This document shows, piece after piece, positions 36,157 through 44,997 of a stretch of 64,000 nucleotides of DNA. The notes below the pieces were generated by a model. The model did not search any database and had not been told where the DNA came from. It saw nothing but the letters and a program-made list of their open reading frames with translations. Numbering within the stretch: position 1 is the first letter of the stretch; each line of letters begins with the position of its first letter. Both the position numbers and the translations under genes were made by a program. Source of the stretch: Sva-07 sp031426215 (GTDB lineage: Bacteria > Actinomycetota > Acidimicrobiia > Acidimicrobiales > Ilumatobacteraceae); contig JANPKU010000042.1 of NCBI GenBank assembly GCA_031426215.1, positions 8,243 to 72,242 on the forward strand, given 5' to 3'.

Positions 36157-37170
36157 TTGGGTCCCGGAGGTCGGCCTGGTCTGCTCGACCTCGACCTGCT
36201 CTGGGTCACCGGCAAGGGCGGTGTCGGCAAGACGACCGTCGCCGCAGCCATTGCCGACGTCGCAGCGCGACACGGGCGCAGGACGCTCGTGTGCGAGATG
36301 GATGCCAAAGGAGCCCTCGCCAACGCGTTCGACGTGGGACCGCTCGAGTTCGAGCCCACCGAGGTGGCGCCCAACCTGTACGCGATGGCGATGAACACCG
36401 AGGACTCGCTGCGTGAGTATCTGCGCCTGTTCGTGCGGATCCCGTTCCTCGGGCGTATCGGCCCGCTCGCGTCCACGTTCGACTTCGTCGCCGATGCCGC
36501 ACCGGGTGTCAAGGAGATCCTCGGCGTCGGCAAGCTCTGCTGGGAGGTGCGAGAGCGGAACTACGACCTGGTGGTCGTCGATGCCGAGGCGAGCGGACAC
36601 ATCGTGAGCCAGATCGGAGCGCCCCGGGTGATCGCCGATCTGGTGCAGGTCGGACTCGTGCGCGATCAGACCCAATGGATGCTCGACATCCTCGATGATC
36701 CGCTGCGAACCGGTGTGGCCGTGGTGACCACACCGGAGGAGATGCCGGTCACCGAGACCATCGACCTGCTCTCTCGGCTGCGAGCCGAAACCGGAGCGCA
36801 CGCCGCGGCGGTCATCGCGAACCGGGTGCTCCCTGCGATGTTCAACCGGCGAGAGCAGACCGTCGTCGATCGTCTCGACGAGGCAATGCCGGTTCTCGTC
36901 GAGGCGGTCGGGGCGGGTGCTCCGACCGTGTTGGCCGCCGCACGCCTGACCGAGTCGCGGCGCTCCACCGGGGCCGCCCATCTCGACCGGCTGCGTACCT
37001 GGATCGACGGAGCCGACGACGTGGCCGACGATCTCCCGATCATCACCGTGCCGGAGTTGTTCGCACGGGCGTCCGGTCCACGTGTGGTGTCGCTCGTGGC
37101 CGACGCGCTCACCGACGAACTCGACCCCGAACCCGTCGGTGACTCGGCAGGACGGCGGCGCCGTGAGTGA
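36157..37170 (+). CDS. ArsA-family ATPase (first of a tandem pair)
   Basis: About 337 residues from TTG at 36157, preceded by GGAGG at 36146-36150. The deviant Walker A is GKGGVGKTT (residues 19-27) with the signature lysine of the ArsA/Get3/MinD group. Later come VVVDAEASGH (the ArsA-family switch where many have DTAPTGH) and ANRVLPAMFNRREQ. Actinobacteria often carry two such genes in tandem and arsenic transport is unlikely; a Get3-like targeting role or a link to WhiB-type redox sensing has been suggested from context. Overlaps the second copy by 8 bases. Confidence 0.87.
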   Translation: MGPGGRPGLLDLDLLWVTGKGGVGKTTVAAAIADVAARHGRRTLVCEMDAKGALANAFDVGPLEFEPTEVAPNLYAMAMNTEDSLREYLRLFVRIPFLGRIGPLASTFDFVADAAPGVKEILGVGKLCWEVRERNYDLVVVDAEASGHIVSQIGAPRVIADLVQVGLVRDQTQWMLDILDDPLRTGVAVVTTPEEMPVTETIDLLSRLRAETGAHAAAVIANRVLPAMFNRREQTVVDRLDEAMPVLVEAVGAGAPTVLAAARLTESRRSTGAAHLDRLRTWIDGADDVADDLPIITVPELFARASGPRVVSLVADALTDELDPEPVGDSAGRRRRE

Positions 37171-38317
37171 TCTCGACAATCTGCTCGCCAGTCGCGAGAT
37201 GATCCTGGTCGCCGGCTCCGGTGGCGTCGGCAAGACCACGATCGCTGCGGCGCTCGGCATCGCTGCCGCATCCCGACAGAAAGGTCGGGTACTGGTGCTC
37301 ACGGTCGATCCCGCCCGACGATTGGCCACGGCGCTCGGCCTCGACGAGTTCGGCAACACGCCGATACGGATCGATCCCGCTGCATTCACCGACGCCGGGG
37401 TCAAGGTTCGTGGCGAGGTGTGGGTGGCGATGCTCGACACCAAGGCGGGATGGGACGAGCTGATCATGCGCCACGCTCCCGACGCCGCGATCCGCGATGC
37501 GGTGCTCGCCAATCCGCTGTACGAGAACATCACGAGCCGATTCGTGCACAGCCACGAGTACCTGGCGATGGAACAGCTCCACGATCTGCATGCTCGCGGC
37601 GACTTCGACCTCGTCATCGTCGACACGCCGCCATCGCGCAACGCTCTCTCGATCCTCGATGCACCGGGTCGGATGGTCGAGTTCTTCGGGAGCCGGCTGT
37701 TGCGGTGGCTCACGGTGCCCTACCGATCACGACTGTTCACGATGGCGTCGAAGCCGTTCTACCAGGTGGCCGATCGGGTGTTGGGCTCACGGTTTCTGCA
37801 GGACATTGCCGACTTCTTCGTGCTGTTCCAGGCGATGGAGGCCGGGTTCGTGCGTCGCGCCCGTGAAGTCGAAGCGTTGCTCGTCGACCCCAGGACCGCC
37901 TTCGTCGTGGTCACGACGCTCGAGACCGCGCCGAGCCACGAGGCCCGTTTCCTCGCCCGGTCACTGCTCGAGCGGCAGATGTGCCTCGGTGCGATCATCG
38001 CGAACCGGGTGCTGCCCGAGGAGCTCGCCAGTCGACAGGCAGCCAACAGCGCGGCAGCACTGACCGATCAGGCCCCGGGCCCGCTCGCCGACGCCGTGGC
38101 AGAGCGTCTCGACCTGCCGGTCAAGAATGTTCGCTCCGTCCTGACCCAGATCGCAGCGAGATTCGACGACGTTGCCCTGGTTGCTGCACGTGAGTCCGAT
38201 CGGCATTCGGAACTCGCTGCGATGGCGCCGGCGATGATCTCGGTGCCCTGGCTCGAGGGTGACATCCACGACCTCGCCGGGTTGGGCCAGTTGGCCGGTC
38301 ACCTGCGCAACGCTTGA
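37163..38317 (+). CDS. ArsA-family ATPase (second of a tandem pair)
   Basis: About 384 residues from GTG at 37163. Walker A is GSGGVGKTT (18-26): the signature lysine present in the first copy is a serine here. The switch DTPPSRNALSILDAPGRM is family-typical, as are LTVDPARRLATALGLD and VHSHEYLAMEQLHDL. The two ArsA proteins probably form a heterodimer in which the first supplies the signature lysine; this is inference. The gene overlaps the first by 8 bases and is followed after 22 bases by the pdtaS-like kinase gene. Confidence 0.87.
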   Translation: MSDLDNLLASREMILVAGSGGVGKTTIAAALGIAAASRQKGRVLVLTVDPARRLATALGLDEFGNTPIRIDPAAFTDAGVKVRGEVWVAMLDTKAGWDELIMRHAPDAAIRDAVLANPLYENITSRFVHSHEYLAMEQLHDLHARGDFDLVIVDTPPSRNALSILDAPGRMVEFFGSRLLRWLTVPYRSRLFTMASKPFYQVADRVLGSRFLQDIADFFVLFQAMEAGFVRRAREVEALLVDPRTAFVVVTTLETAPSHEARFLARSLLERQMCLGAIIANRVLPEELASRQAANSAAALTDQAPGPLADAVAERLDLPVKNVRSVLTQIAARFDDVALVAARESDRHSELAAMAPAMISVPWLEGDIHDLAGLGQLAGHLRNA

Positions 38318-38339
38318 TCATCAGGCAGAATCAACGGTG

Positions 38340-39851
38340 ATGACCTCTCTCGCCGAACTGGCCCGCGAGCACTCCACGCTCGAACGCGACGACATCGATC
38401 ACCTGCACCGGCTCAGCGCCGAGTGGGCGTTCCTCGCCGACCTGTGCTTTGCCGATCTGCTGCTCTACGTCCGCTCGAGCGAGGGGAAGTGGCTCATCGT
38501 CGATCAGGTTCGCCCGGCGACGAACCAGACGATCTACGTCACCGATTACGTCGGGACGTGGGCTGCCGGCGACGAGGCCGAGCTGATCGAACAGGCTGCT
38601 GAGCGCGGTCAACGCGTCGAGGGGGCCATCAATGTCGACGGTGGCAACGACGAACTCAATTTCGGTCGCATGCTCGCGATTCCCGTGCGTCGCCAGGATC
38701 GGGTGATCGCCGTACTCACGAAGGAATGGAAGGTTCGAGCAGGCCGCCCGCTCGGCGAACTCGAACGCAACTATTCCGACATCTTCGAAGAGTTCGTGCA
38801 GATGATCGAGGTCGGATCGTTCCCGTTCGCCGGGCGCGTCGCCGACTCGAGTGCGGCGCCCCGCGTCGGCGACGGTGTCTTGACGCTCGATGCATCCGGC
38901 ACCGTCACGTACGTGTCGCCGAACGCGAACTCGGCGCTGCATCGCGTGGGCATCCAGGCCAATCCCGTCGGCATGCGGCTGGCCGAGCTGGGCTTCCACG
39001 ACGGCCCCGTCCGTCAGGCGTTCGAACGGTTCGAACCGGTCGTCGAGGAGTTCGAACAGGGCACTGACGCCACGCTGCTGTGTCGGTGCGTTCCGATCGT
39101 CACCAAGACCGCGTCCGGTCCTGGTATCGCCGGCGGCCTGCTGTTGGTGCGAGACGTCACCGAGTTGCGCAAACGCGATCGCCTCCTGCTGAGCAAAGAC
39201 GCGACGATCCGCGAAATCCATCACCGGGTGAAGAACAACCTGCAGACGATCTCGTCACTGCTTCGCCTGCAGTCGCGTCGGCTCACCAACCCCGAGGCGA
39301 AGGCGGCCGTGCAGGATTCTGTTCGTCGGATCCGCACGATCGCACTCGTGCACGAGTCGTTGTCGCGCGAACCGGGCGAGGACATCGCGTTCATCGAGAT
39401 CGTCCGACCATTGCTGCGCCTCGCCGAGGAGGGTCTCCAGTCGCCCGATCGGCCCGTGCGTTTCACCGTGAGTGGAGACGGCGGGCGTATCCCGGCCAAC
39501 ACGGCGACACCGCTGTCGGTCGTGCTCACCGAGTTGTTGCAGAACGCTGTCGATCACGGGTTCCCGGAAGGAAGCGGCGGCGGCGACGTGCAGGTCGGGC
39601 TCTCGCAGCACGATCGCAATCTCACCATCCGGGTCGTCGACAACGGACGCGGCGTCGATCCCTCGTTCGACATCGACCACGCGACTGGACTCGGGCTGTC
39701 GATCGTGCGCACGTTGGTGACCACCGAACTCAACGGCACCATCGACATCCGCCCTGCGACGAAAGACGACTTGGCCGGCGCCGGCTTGGGCGACGGTGCC
39801 AGCCGTCAGCACGGAACGGTCATCGAGCTCTGCGTCCCGGCACACGATTGA
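38340..39851 (+). CDS. pdtaS: PdtaS-like cytosolic sensor histidine kinase
   Basis: About 503 residues from ATG at 38340. Residues ~1-160 form a GAF-like domain and ~175-275 a PAS domain (GVLTLDASGTVTYVSPNA). A HisKA_2 dimerisation/phosphoacceptor segment follows with EIHHRVKNNLQTISSLLRLQ (His at 294/295). The ATPase part shows N-box LTELLQNAVDHG and G-box VVDNGRGVD, with TGLGLSIV. There is no transmembrane segment. In mycobacteria the kinase signals to the RNA-binding antiterminator PdtaR, and its gene lies beside whiB1; the same pairing occurs here, with whiB1 convergent. Confidence 0.88.
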   Translation: MTSLAELAREHSTLERDDIDHLHRLSAEWAFLADLCFADLLLYVRSSEGKWLIVDQVRPATNQTIYVTDYVGTWAAGDEAELIEQAAERGQRVEGAINVDGGNDELNFGRMLAIPVRRQDRVIAVLTKEWKVRAGRPLGELERNYSDIFEEFVQMIEVGSFPFAGRVADSSAAPRVGDGVLTLDASGTVTYVSPNANSALHRVGIQANPVGMRLAELGFHDGPVRQAFERFEPVVEEFEQGTDATLLCRCVPIVTKTASGPGIAGGLLLVRDVTELRKRDRLLLSKDATIREIHHRVKNNLQTISSLLRLQSRRLTNPEAKAAVQDSVRRIRTIALVHESLSREPGEDIAFIEIVRPLLRLAEEGLQSPDRPVRFTVSGDGGRIPANTATPLSVVLTELLQNAVDHGFPEGSGGGDVQVGLSQHDRNLTIRVVDNGRGVDPSFDIDHATGLGLSIVRTLVTTELNGTIDIRPATKDDLAGAGLGDGASRQHGTVIELCVPAHD

Positions 39852-39911
39852 TGCTGCACGCTGTCGGAGGCTCACATCACGCACGTGGGCGTCGATCGGG
39901 GTCGCCTCCGA

Positions 39912-39942
39912 TCCGGCTCGTCGCTGGCGCTTCCCTCGCCGG
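39912..39942 (+). repeat. 31-bp dispersed repeat, copy 2
   Basis: Exact match over 31 bases to 15350-15380 and to the reverse complement of 49425-49455. It lies between the convergent genes pdtaS and whiB1, 61 bases after the pdtaS stop. Confidence 0.85.
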
Positions 39943-39963
39943 GTGTGACTTCGTCTTCTGAAC

Positions 39964-40263
39964 TCAGCTGACGCGGGCGGCGCGGGAGGCGGCGACGCGA
40001 CGGCGGCGGATGACCCGACGCTCTTCCTCGGTCAGACCGCCCCAGATTCCCGAGTCCTGATTGGTCTCGAGCGCGAAATCGAGGCACTGTTTGGCCACGC
40101 CGCACTCGTCGCAGACCTCCTTCGCGCGATCGATCTGGACCAGCGCGTGTCCTGTGGTGCCGACCGGGAAGAACAGCTCCGGGTCGGTGTCGCGGCAGAT
40201 GGCGTGGTCGCGCCATTCGTAGTCTGCTGCTCCAAGGGTGAGGCTGGACGCAAGGATCGACAC
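39964..40263 (-). CDS. whiB1: WhiB-family redox-sensing transcription factor (WhiB1 type)
   Basis: 99 residues from GTG at 40263, with GAGGAG upstream. Four cluster cysteines are Cys23, Cys51, Cys54 and Cys60, spaced as in Wbl proteins, followed by the turn GIWGG (72-76) and a basic C-terminus (RRVIRRRRVAASRAAR). The strings DPELFFPVG and QDSGIWGG place it with WhiB1, an essential NO-sensing [4Fe-4S] protein that binds the primary sigma factor in mycobacteria. A shorter N-terminus beginning nearer DYEWRDHAICR would look more like WhiB1, so the start is the least certain part. Confidence 0.92.
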   Translation of the reverse strand: MSILASSLTLGAADYEWRDHAICRDTDPELFFPVGTTGHALVQIDRAKEVCDECGVAKQCLDFALETNQDSGIWGGLTEEERRVIRRRRVAASRAARVS

Positions 40264-40354
40264 GTTTGGTGCTCCTCGAAGGTGGGGGTGGCGGGGGTAC
40301 CGCCGGGGATGGGGGACGTCGCCAGGAGGCGAGAGGCCATTCGGGCCGGGTCGA

Positions 40355-40383
40355 ACTGTAGGCGCCGCAGTGTGCCGCCGCAA
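40355..40383 (-). promoter_or_regulatory. Candidate promoter of whiB1
   Basis: On the minus strand TTGCGG (40383-40378) is separated by exactly 17 bases from TACAGT (40360-40355), a fair match to the housekeeping -35/-10 pattern. It would give a leader of about 85 bases before the GTG at 40263. Prediction from sequence pattern only. Confidence 0.35.
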
Positions 40384-40437
40384 GGGCACATTGGCCACTT
40401 GTTCGCGGCGCCGAGTGTGTTCCGCCATGATGGGTGC

Positions 40438-41145
40438 ATGCTCGTGCTCGCCCACCGTGGTGCTTCTGTCGCTGCCCCAGAGAACACACCCGCGGCGTTC
40501 GAACTCGCCGATCGTCTGGGTTCCGACGGTGTGGAACTCGACGTTCGTCGCGCACCGGATGGACGACTGCTCGTCGCCCACGATCCGCTGCCGGATACGT
40601 TGGACGAGATCGATGCGCTCGGGCTCGCCAGCCTCGCCGAGGTGCTCGACGCGTGCGGCGACCGGATGCTCGTGAACGTCGAGATCAAGAACTCGAGTCG
40701 TGACGCTGGCTACGACCCGACGATGTCGATGATCGCACCGATCATCGAGGAGCTTCGTCGGCGTGGACCGCGGGCCTTGCAGCGTTTTCTGATCTCGTCG
40801 TTCTCGTGGACCACCGTGACCGCCTGCCGTGATCTCGCTCCCGATATCGCGACGGGTTGTCTGACGTCCGCTCCGGTCGACGCCGCAACGATCGGACGGC
40901 TTGCGGCAGCGGGACATGCAGCACTGCATCCGTACGAACCTCAGGTCGACGAGGCGCTGGTGGCGCTGTGCCATGCGAATGGCATGGCGATCAACACCTG
41001 GACCTGCAACGACCCCGGTCGGCTCGTGGAGCTGTCCGAACTCGGCGTCGACGGCGTGTGTACGGACGTGCCCGACATCGCGTTGTCGGCTCTCGGACGT
41101 GGCGCCGAATCGGTCGCAGCGGCGTGGCCGACCATCACTGCGTGA
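40438..41145 (+). CDS. Glycerophosphodiester phosphodiesterase
   Basis: About 235 residues from ATG at 40438. The GDPD signature is at the extreme N-terminus: LAHRGAS with catalytic His6, followed by PENTPAAFELA and DGVELDVRRAPDGRLLVAHD, which supplies the metal Glu/Asp and second catalytic His. Hydrolyses glycerophosphodiesters to glycerol-3-phosphate and an alcohol. There is no signal peptide, so it is cytoplasmic and likely recycles lipid head groups. Upstream open frame runs antisense to whiB1 and is not used. Confidence 0.92.
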   Translation: MLVLAHRGASVAAPENTPAAFELADRLGSDGVELDVRRAPDGRLLVAHDPLPDTLDEIDALGLASLAEVLDACGDRMLVNVEIKNSSRDAGYDPTMSMIAPIIEELRRRGPRALQRFLISSFSWTTVTACRDLAPDIATGCLTSAPVDAATIGRLAAAGHAALHPYEPQVDEALVALCHANGMAINTWTCNDPGRLVELSELGVDGVCTDVPDIALSALGRGAESVAAAWPTITA

Positions 41146-41148
41146 ATG

Positions 41149-42063
41149 TCACGTCGGGAAGACGAGCTGTACCGCGTCGGGAACGTGGGTGAATTCGAGG
41201 CGTCTCGTACTGCCGAGTGCGTCGCCGTCGACCTGGTAGGGGAACGGGGTCTCGTCCTCGATGACGAGGCGGCCCACGTCGACTCGGATGTCGAGGTGGT
41301 CAGCCGGCCTGACGCCGCCACCGCGCAGCGCTCCGGCGAGCGAGGTGAGGATCGCTGCGGCGTTCATCGTCGTGAAGGTGATTGCCACCAATCCGCGATC
41401 GAGCGTTGCCGCAGGTGACAGATCGAGCGGCCTGTTGCCGAGGTAGGTGTACGGATTGGTGTTGAGCACGATGGTGAAATAGCCGTTCTCGACGTCAGGG
41501 CCGCCGTCGCCACTGAGGCGGAAGTGGGGCGTGTGCCGGTCGTAGCCGGTGAGCCAGGTCGAGAGTCCTGACCAGATGAACAGGGGGTGCCCGAGCCAAC
41601 GCTTCAGCGACGCTCGCTGCTCGACCCGTTCGACCACGGCCGCGTCGAAGCCGACCCCCGTGTGGAAACAGAAGTATCGGCCGTTGACCTGTCCGAGTCC
41701 GATGGGGCGCATGTCGGCGGCCTCGATGCCGTTGGCGAGGTGATCGGCCGCCTCGACGGGGTCGTTCGGAAGGCCCAGCGTGCGGGCGAACACGTTCGTG
41801 GAACCACCCGGAAGCACCCCGAGTGCCGTGTCGGTGCCGGCGATGCCCGTTGCCACCTCGTTGAGGGTGCCGTCGCCGCCGAAGCCGATGACCACGTCGA
41901 CCCCCCGTCGGGCGGCGTCATGGGCGAAACGGGTTGCATGACCTCGACGGTTCGTCTCGACGATCTCGACGGCGTGGCCCTGGCTCAGTCGGCGATGCAC
42001 GATCACGGTGTTGCGCGCCGTGACCGACGATGCGAAGGAATTGACCACCAGCAGGATCCGCAA
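41149..42063 (-). CDS. Diacylglycerol/lipid kinase family protein
   Basis: About 304 residues from TTG at 42063; TTG codons further up (to 42117) are possible but the upstream residues are not family-like. The nucleotide motif GGDGT is at residues 62-66, followed by LGVLPGGSTNVFARTLGLP, and a C-terminal beta-sandwich domain. Members phosphorylate diacylglycerol, sphingoid bases or related lipids at the membrane face. Convergent with the phosphodiesterase gene (3 bases between stops), a second lipid-linked gene. Confidence 0.85.
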   Translation of the reverse strand: MRILLVVNSFASSVTARNTVIVHRRLSQGHAVEIVETNRRGHATRFAHDAARRGVDVVIGFGGDGTLNEVATGIAGTDTALGVLPGGSTNVFARTLGLPNDPVEAADHLANGIEAADMRPIGLGQVNGRYFCFHTGVGFDAAVVERVEQRASLKRWLGHPLFIWSGLSTWLTGYDRHTPHFRLSGDGGPDVENGYFTIVLNTNPYTYLGNRPLDLSPAATLDRGLVAITFTTMNAAAILTSLAGALRGGGVRPADHLDIRVDVGRLVIEDETPFPYQVDGDALGSTRRLEFTHVPDAVQLVFPT

Positions 42064-42146
42064 GGCGCCGACGGTACCAATGTGCGGCAACGACTTCGTC
42101 GCACGGTTTGGGTGCAAGTTGACGCACCGGTAACTTGGGCGTCCTT

Positions 42147-42914
42147 ATGAACGTCATCGTCTGTGTGAAACAGATCCCCGACCCGGCGCTGCCCGGCGAG
42201 CTGGATCCCTCCACCAACACGCTCAAGCGTGATGGCAAGCTCATCCTCGACGAGTCCGACAGCTACGGCGTCGAGATGGCTCTGCAGCTGGTCACCGCAG
42301 CCGGCGGTGGCGAGGTCAGCCTCGTGTCGATGGCGCCGAACGACGAGACGTCGGGGTTGCGCACCGCACTTGCGATGGGGGCCGCCCGAGCAGTTCTGGT
42401 CAGCGATGCCTCGCTCGCCGGCGCCGATGCGCTCACCACGGCGAAGATGTTGGCGGGAGCAACGAAGAAGCTCGGTGATGTCGACCTGATCATTGCCGGA
42501 ACCGAGTCGTCCGACGGCTACACCGGCACCGTGCCCGAGCAGATCGCCGAGGTCCTCGGTCTGCCGTCGATCACCTTCGCCAAGCGGATCGAGATCGCCG
42601 ACGGCGTCCTCAAGGTCGATCGTCAGACCGAGTCCGGCTACGACGAGGTCACCTGCTCGCTTCCCGCCGTGGTCTCGGTGACAGCCGGCGTCGTCGAGCC
42701 TCGCTACCCCAGCTTCAAGGGCATCATGGCCGCCAAGTCGAAGCCGGTCGAGACCGTCACCGCGGCCGACCTCGGCATCGAGTCGGTGTCGTGGGCCCAG
42801 CAGATCACGTCCGTCGAGAACGCTCCCGCCCGTGAGGCCGGCGAGGTCATCGAAGACGACGGCGAGTCGTTCAACAAGATCGTCGAGTTCCTCGACAACC
42901 TGAAAGTCATCTGA
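42147..42914 (+). CDS. etfB: Electron transfer flavoprotein beta subunit
   Basis: 255 residues from ATG at 42147, beginning NVIVCVKQIPDPALP, the classic EtfB start. The segment GAARAVLVSD and the ETF beta signature around VEPRYPSFKGIMAAKSKP are present. With EtfA it carries electrons from acyl-CoA dehydrogenases to the respiratory chain. The etfA start follows 11 bases after the stop. A weak -35/-10 pair (TTGGGT, 17 bases, TAACTT at 42108-42136) would place transcription start almost at the ATG. Confidence 0.95.
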   Translation: MNVIVCVKQIPDPALPGELDPSTNTLKRDGKLILDESDSYGVEMALQLVTAAGGGEVSLVSMAPNDETSGLRTALAMGAARAVLVSDASLAGADALTTAKMLAGATKKLGDVDLIIAGTESSDGYTGTVPEQIAEVLGLPSITFAKRIEIADGVLKVDRQTESGYDEVTCSLPAVVSVTAGVVEPRYPSFKGIMAAKSKPVETVTAADLGIESVSWAQQITSVENAPAREAGEVIEDDGESFNKIVEFLDNLKVI

Positions 42915-42925
42915 GGAGACAACTG

Positions 42926-43894
42926 ATGGGTATCGACAACATCTGGGTGTTCGCACAGGCCACCGAGGGCGCTCCCACCACGGGAACCCTCGAACTGCTC
43001 ACGAAGGCTCGCAGCCTCGGTGGCACCGTATCGGCGTTCATCGCCGGCGACGGTGCCGGCGCTGCTGGCGCACTCGGAGATCACGGCGCCGCGAAGGTCT
43101 ACGCCACGGGCGACCTGGGCGGGGCACTTCCCGGCGTGGCCGTTGCTGCGGCGATGAAGGCCGTGATCGACGGCGGCGACAGCCCCGACCTGATCATGTT
43201 CCCGCAGAGCTACGAGGGCCGCGACGTGATGGCGCGCCTCTCCGTCAAGCTCGACCGCACCGTGCTCACGAACTCCACGTCCGTCACGGTCGAGGGTGAC
43301 TCGGTCACCGTGCAGACGCCGATCTTCGGTGGCGCCAAGCTGGTCAACTCCACCTTCACTGGCGAGCGCCCGTATCTCGCGGCGTTCCGTCCGAAGAGCT
43401 TCGTCGCCGAAGCCGGCGCTGGTGCAGCGGGCGAAGTCGTGTCGGCTCCGATTCCCGACCTCGGTTCCACCGGTGGTGCCAACGTCACTGCGGTGCACGT
43501 CGAGGAGCACTCTGGTCCGAAGCTCGACGAAGCCGCCGTCGTGGTCGCGGGCGGCCGTGGGCTCGGCGAGTCCGAGAAGTTCGAGATGATCGAGTCGCTC
43601 GCGAAGGCACTCAAGGGGGCGCCGGGTGCTTCGCGTGCGATCGTCGACGCCGGCTGGGTGCCGTACAGCTACCAGGTGGGCCAGACCGGCAAGGTCGTCA
43701 AGCCGACCGTGTACATCGCTGCGGGCATCTCCGGTGCTACCCAGCACATGGTGGGGATGAAGGGCTCGAAGAACATCATCGCGATCAACAAGGACAAGGA
43801 GGCACCGATCTTCGGTGTCGCCGACCTCGGCATCGTCGGTGACGTCCACAAGGTCCTTCCTCAGCTCCTCGCCGCCCTCGCCGCCCGCAGCTGA
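42926..43894 (+). CDS. etfA: Electron transfer flavoprotein alpha subunit
   Basis: 322 residues from ATG at 42926, with GAGGAG in the short gap after etfB. The C-terminal FAD-binding domain shows VAGGRGLG, SRAIVDAGWVPYSYQVGQTGK, YIAAGISGATQHMVGM and AINKDKEAPIF, all standard for EtfA. Partner of EtfB; the acyl-CoA dehydrogenase at 51876 and the hydratases in the window are plausible upstream donors in fatty-acid oxidation. Confidence 0.96.
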   Translation: MGIDNIWVFAQATEGAPTTGTLELLTKARSLGGTVSAFIAGDGAGAAGALGDHGAAKVYATGDLGGALPGVAVAAAMKAVIDGGDSPDLIMFPQSYEGRDVMARLSVKLDRTVLTNSTSVTVEGDSVTVQTPIFGGAKLVNSTFTGERPYLAAFRPKSFVAEAGAGAAGEVVSAPIPDLGSTGGANVTAVHVEEHSGPKLDEAAVVVAGGRGLGESEKFEMIESLAKALKGAPGASRAIVDAGWVPYSYQVGQTGKVVKPTVYIAAGISGATQHMVGMKGSKNIIAINKDKEAPIFGVADLGIVGDVHKVLPQLLAALAARS

Positions 43895-43917
43895 CTCGGG
43901 CCACCCCTCGAGTTCCC

Positions 43918-43966
43918 GAAATTGCCCGGGATCGTGACGCTCACCGTCACGATCCCGGGCAATTTC
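43918..43966. repeat. Intergenic palindrome, family B (copy 2)
   Basis: Perfect 22-base arms at 43918-43939 and 43945-43966 around the loop CTCAC. The arm starts GAAATTGCCC and ends GATCGTGACG; it matches the palindrome at 22851-22901 except for the four bases after GAAATTG. It lies between convergent genes etfA and the hypothetical gene at 43982, suiting a terminator. Confidence 0.88.
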
Positions 43967-43981
43967 AGGTTTCTGGGGTGA

Positions 43982-44995
43982 TCAGGCTGCGTCGCGGGCC
44001 AGGATGGCCCAGGCGACGCCCTCGTCGGGGTCGTCCACGGCGAGCTGGAGGTTCCAACCCATCGTCGGCTCGTGAGCGTCCCAGCGATACCAGCGCAACG
44101 AGGCTGCAAGTTGGCCGAGTTCCTCGGGCGGAACCGGCCAATCATCGATCAGGTCACCGAACGCAGCGAGCATCCACCACGCCCCGAACCGGCCGGACGC
44201 GGCGCCGCGTCGTCGTCCGTGAGCTCCACCGCTCGCCCCGGCCCAGGCGATCCAGGCAAGTGCAGTTGCCGGGTCGAGTTCGACGATCCGGGCGCGGCGC
44301 AGTCCGAGCGCGCCGAGCGCGTCGGCAACCTCACCCTCGACACAGACCACGTCGGCGTGGCCGTTCGAGCCGGTCAGCCACGGCTCGACGAGCTGGCGGA
44401 CGGCGAGGTCGACCTCGTCGTCGAGGATCTCGCTGCGAACGGGCACGATGTCGGTCCAGTCATCGGGCAGCTCGGGCATCGGGAACTCGGCGCCGCCATC
44501 GGTATAGGTCGCAAGCGGGTACTCCGGTTCCCACGGCTGCAGTTCGAGCGGTAGATCGAGCACGGCGGGCAGATCGGGTGCGTCGAGGCGTTCGCCGCGT
44601 ATCACGCGTTCGTGTGCGACGAACGAGGCCCGGGGCCCGAGGTCGAGGACTGAGCGCAGTTCGTCCCACGAGTGGAGTTGGGCGGCGACTTCGGTGAGGG
44701 GCCCGATCGTGAACCGGCCGGACAGGCCATCGCTCTCGTCGAGGACTGCAGCGACGTACTCGGGCGTCGCCAGCAGTGCCAGGCGGTATTCGGCCAGGGT
44801 GGCGGCGGGCCAGAGCTGACGACCGGTCGCCACCGCGTGGCGAGACCGGTCGCGCACCCGCAGGAGGCCGCCCCAGTCGCGTGAACTGCACCGGTCGTCG
44901 ATCATCCGCACGAGCCCATCGAGGTCGGCGCGATGGATCAGCTCGTCGAGCCGATCGTCGTCCGCGGAGCGTTCCGCGTCACGATGATCGGACAC
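43982..44995 (-). CDS. Conserved hypothetical protein, last gene of the SCO1664/DUF3090 operon
   Basis: About 337 residues from GTG at 44995, two bases after the preceding stop. Acidic, rich in Trp and Leu, without signal peptide or membrane helix. The N-terminal ~90 residues look helical (RLDELIHRADLDGLVRMIDD), and a C-terminal part contains ARIVELDPATALAWIAWAGA and WNLQLAVDDPDEGVAWAI. I do not recognise the family. In many actinobacteria the neighbouring trio is followed by the mycothiol gene mshC; here this gene takes that place. Confidence 0.72.
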   Translation of the reverse strand: MSDHRDAERSADDDRLDELIHRADLDGLVRMIDDRCSSRDWGGLLRVRDRSRHAVATGRQLWPAATLAEYRLALLATPEYVAAVLDESDGLSGRFTIGPLTEVAAQLHSWDELRSVLDLGPRASFVAHERVIRGERLDAPDLPAVLDLPLELQPWEPEYPLATYTDGGAEFPMPELPDDWTDIVPVRSEILDDEVDLAVRQLVEPWLTGSNGHADVVCVEGEVADALGALGLRRARIVELDPATALAWIAWAGASGGAHGRRRGAASGRFGAWWMLAAFGDLIDDWPVPPEELGQLAASLRWYRWDAHEPTMGWNLQLAVDDPDEGVAWAILARDAA

Positions 44996-44997
44996 GG

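Noticed and set aside
36157..38317. Arsenite pump ATPase pair
   Set aside because: No arsB, arsC or arsR nearby; tandem ArsA genes are a general actinobacterial feature not tied to arsenic.
42108..42136. Promoter TTGGGT-17-TAACTT before etfB
   Set aside because: Spacing is right but both hexamers are weak matches and the transcript would be almost leaderless; not listed as a feature.
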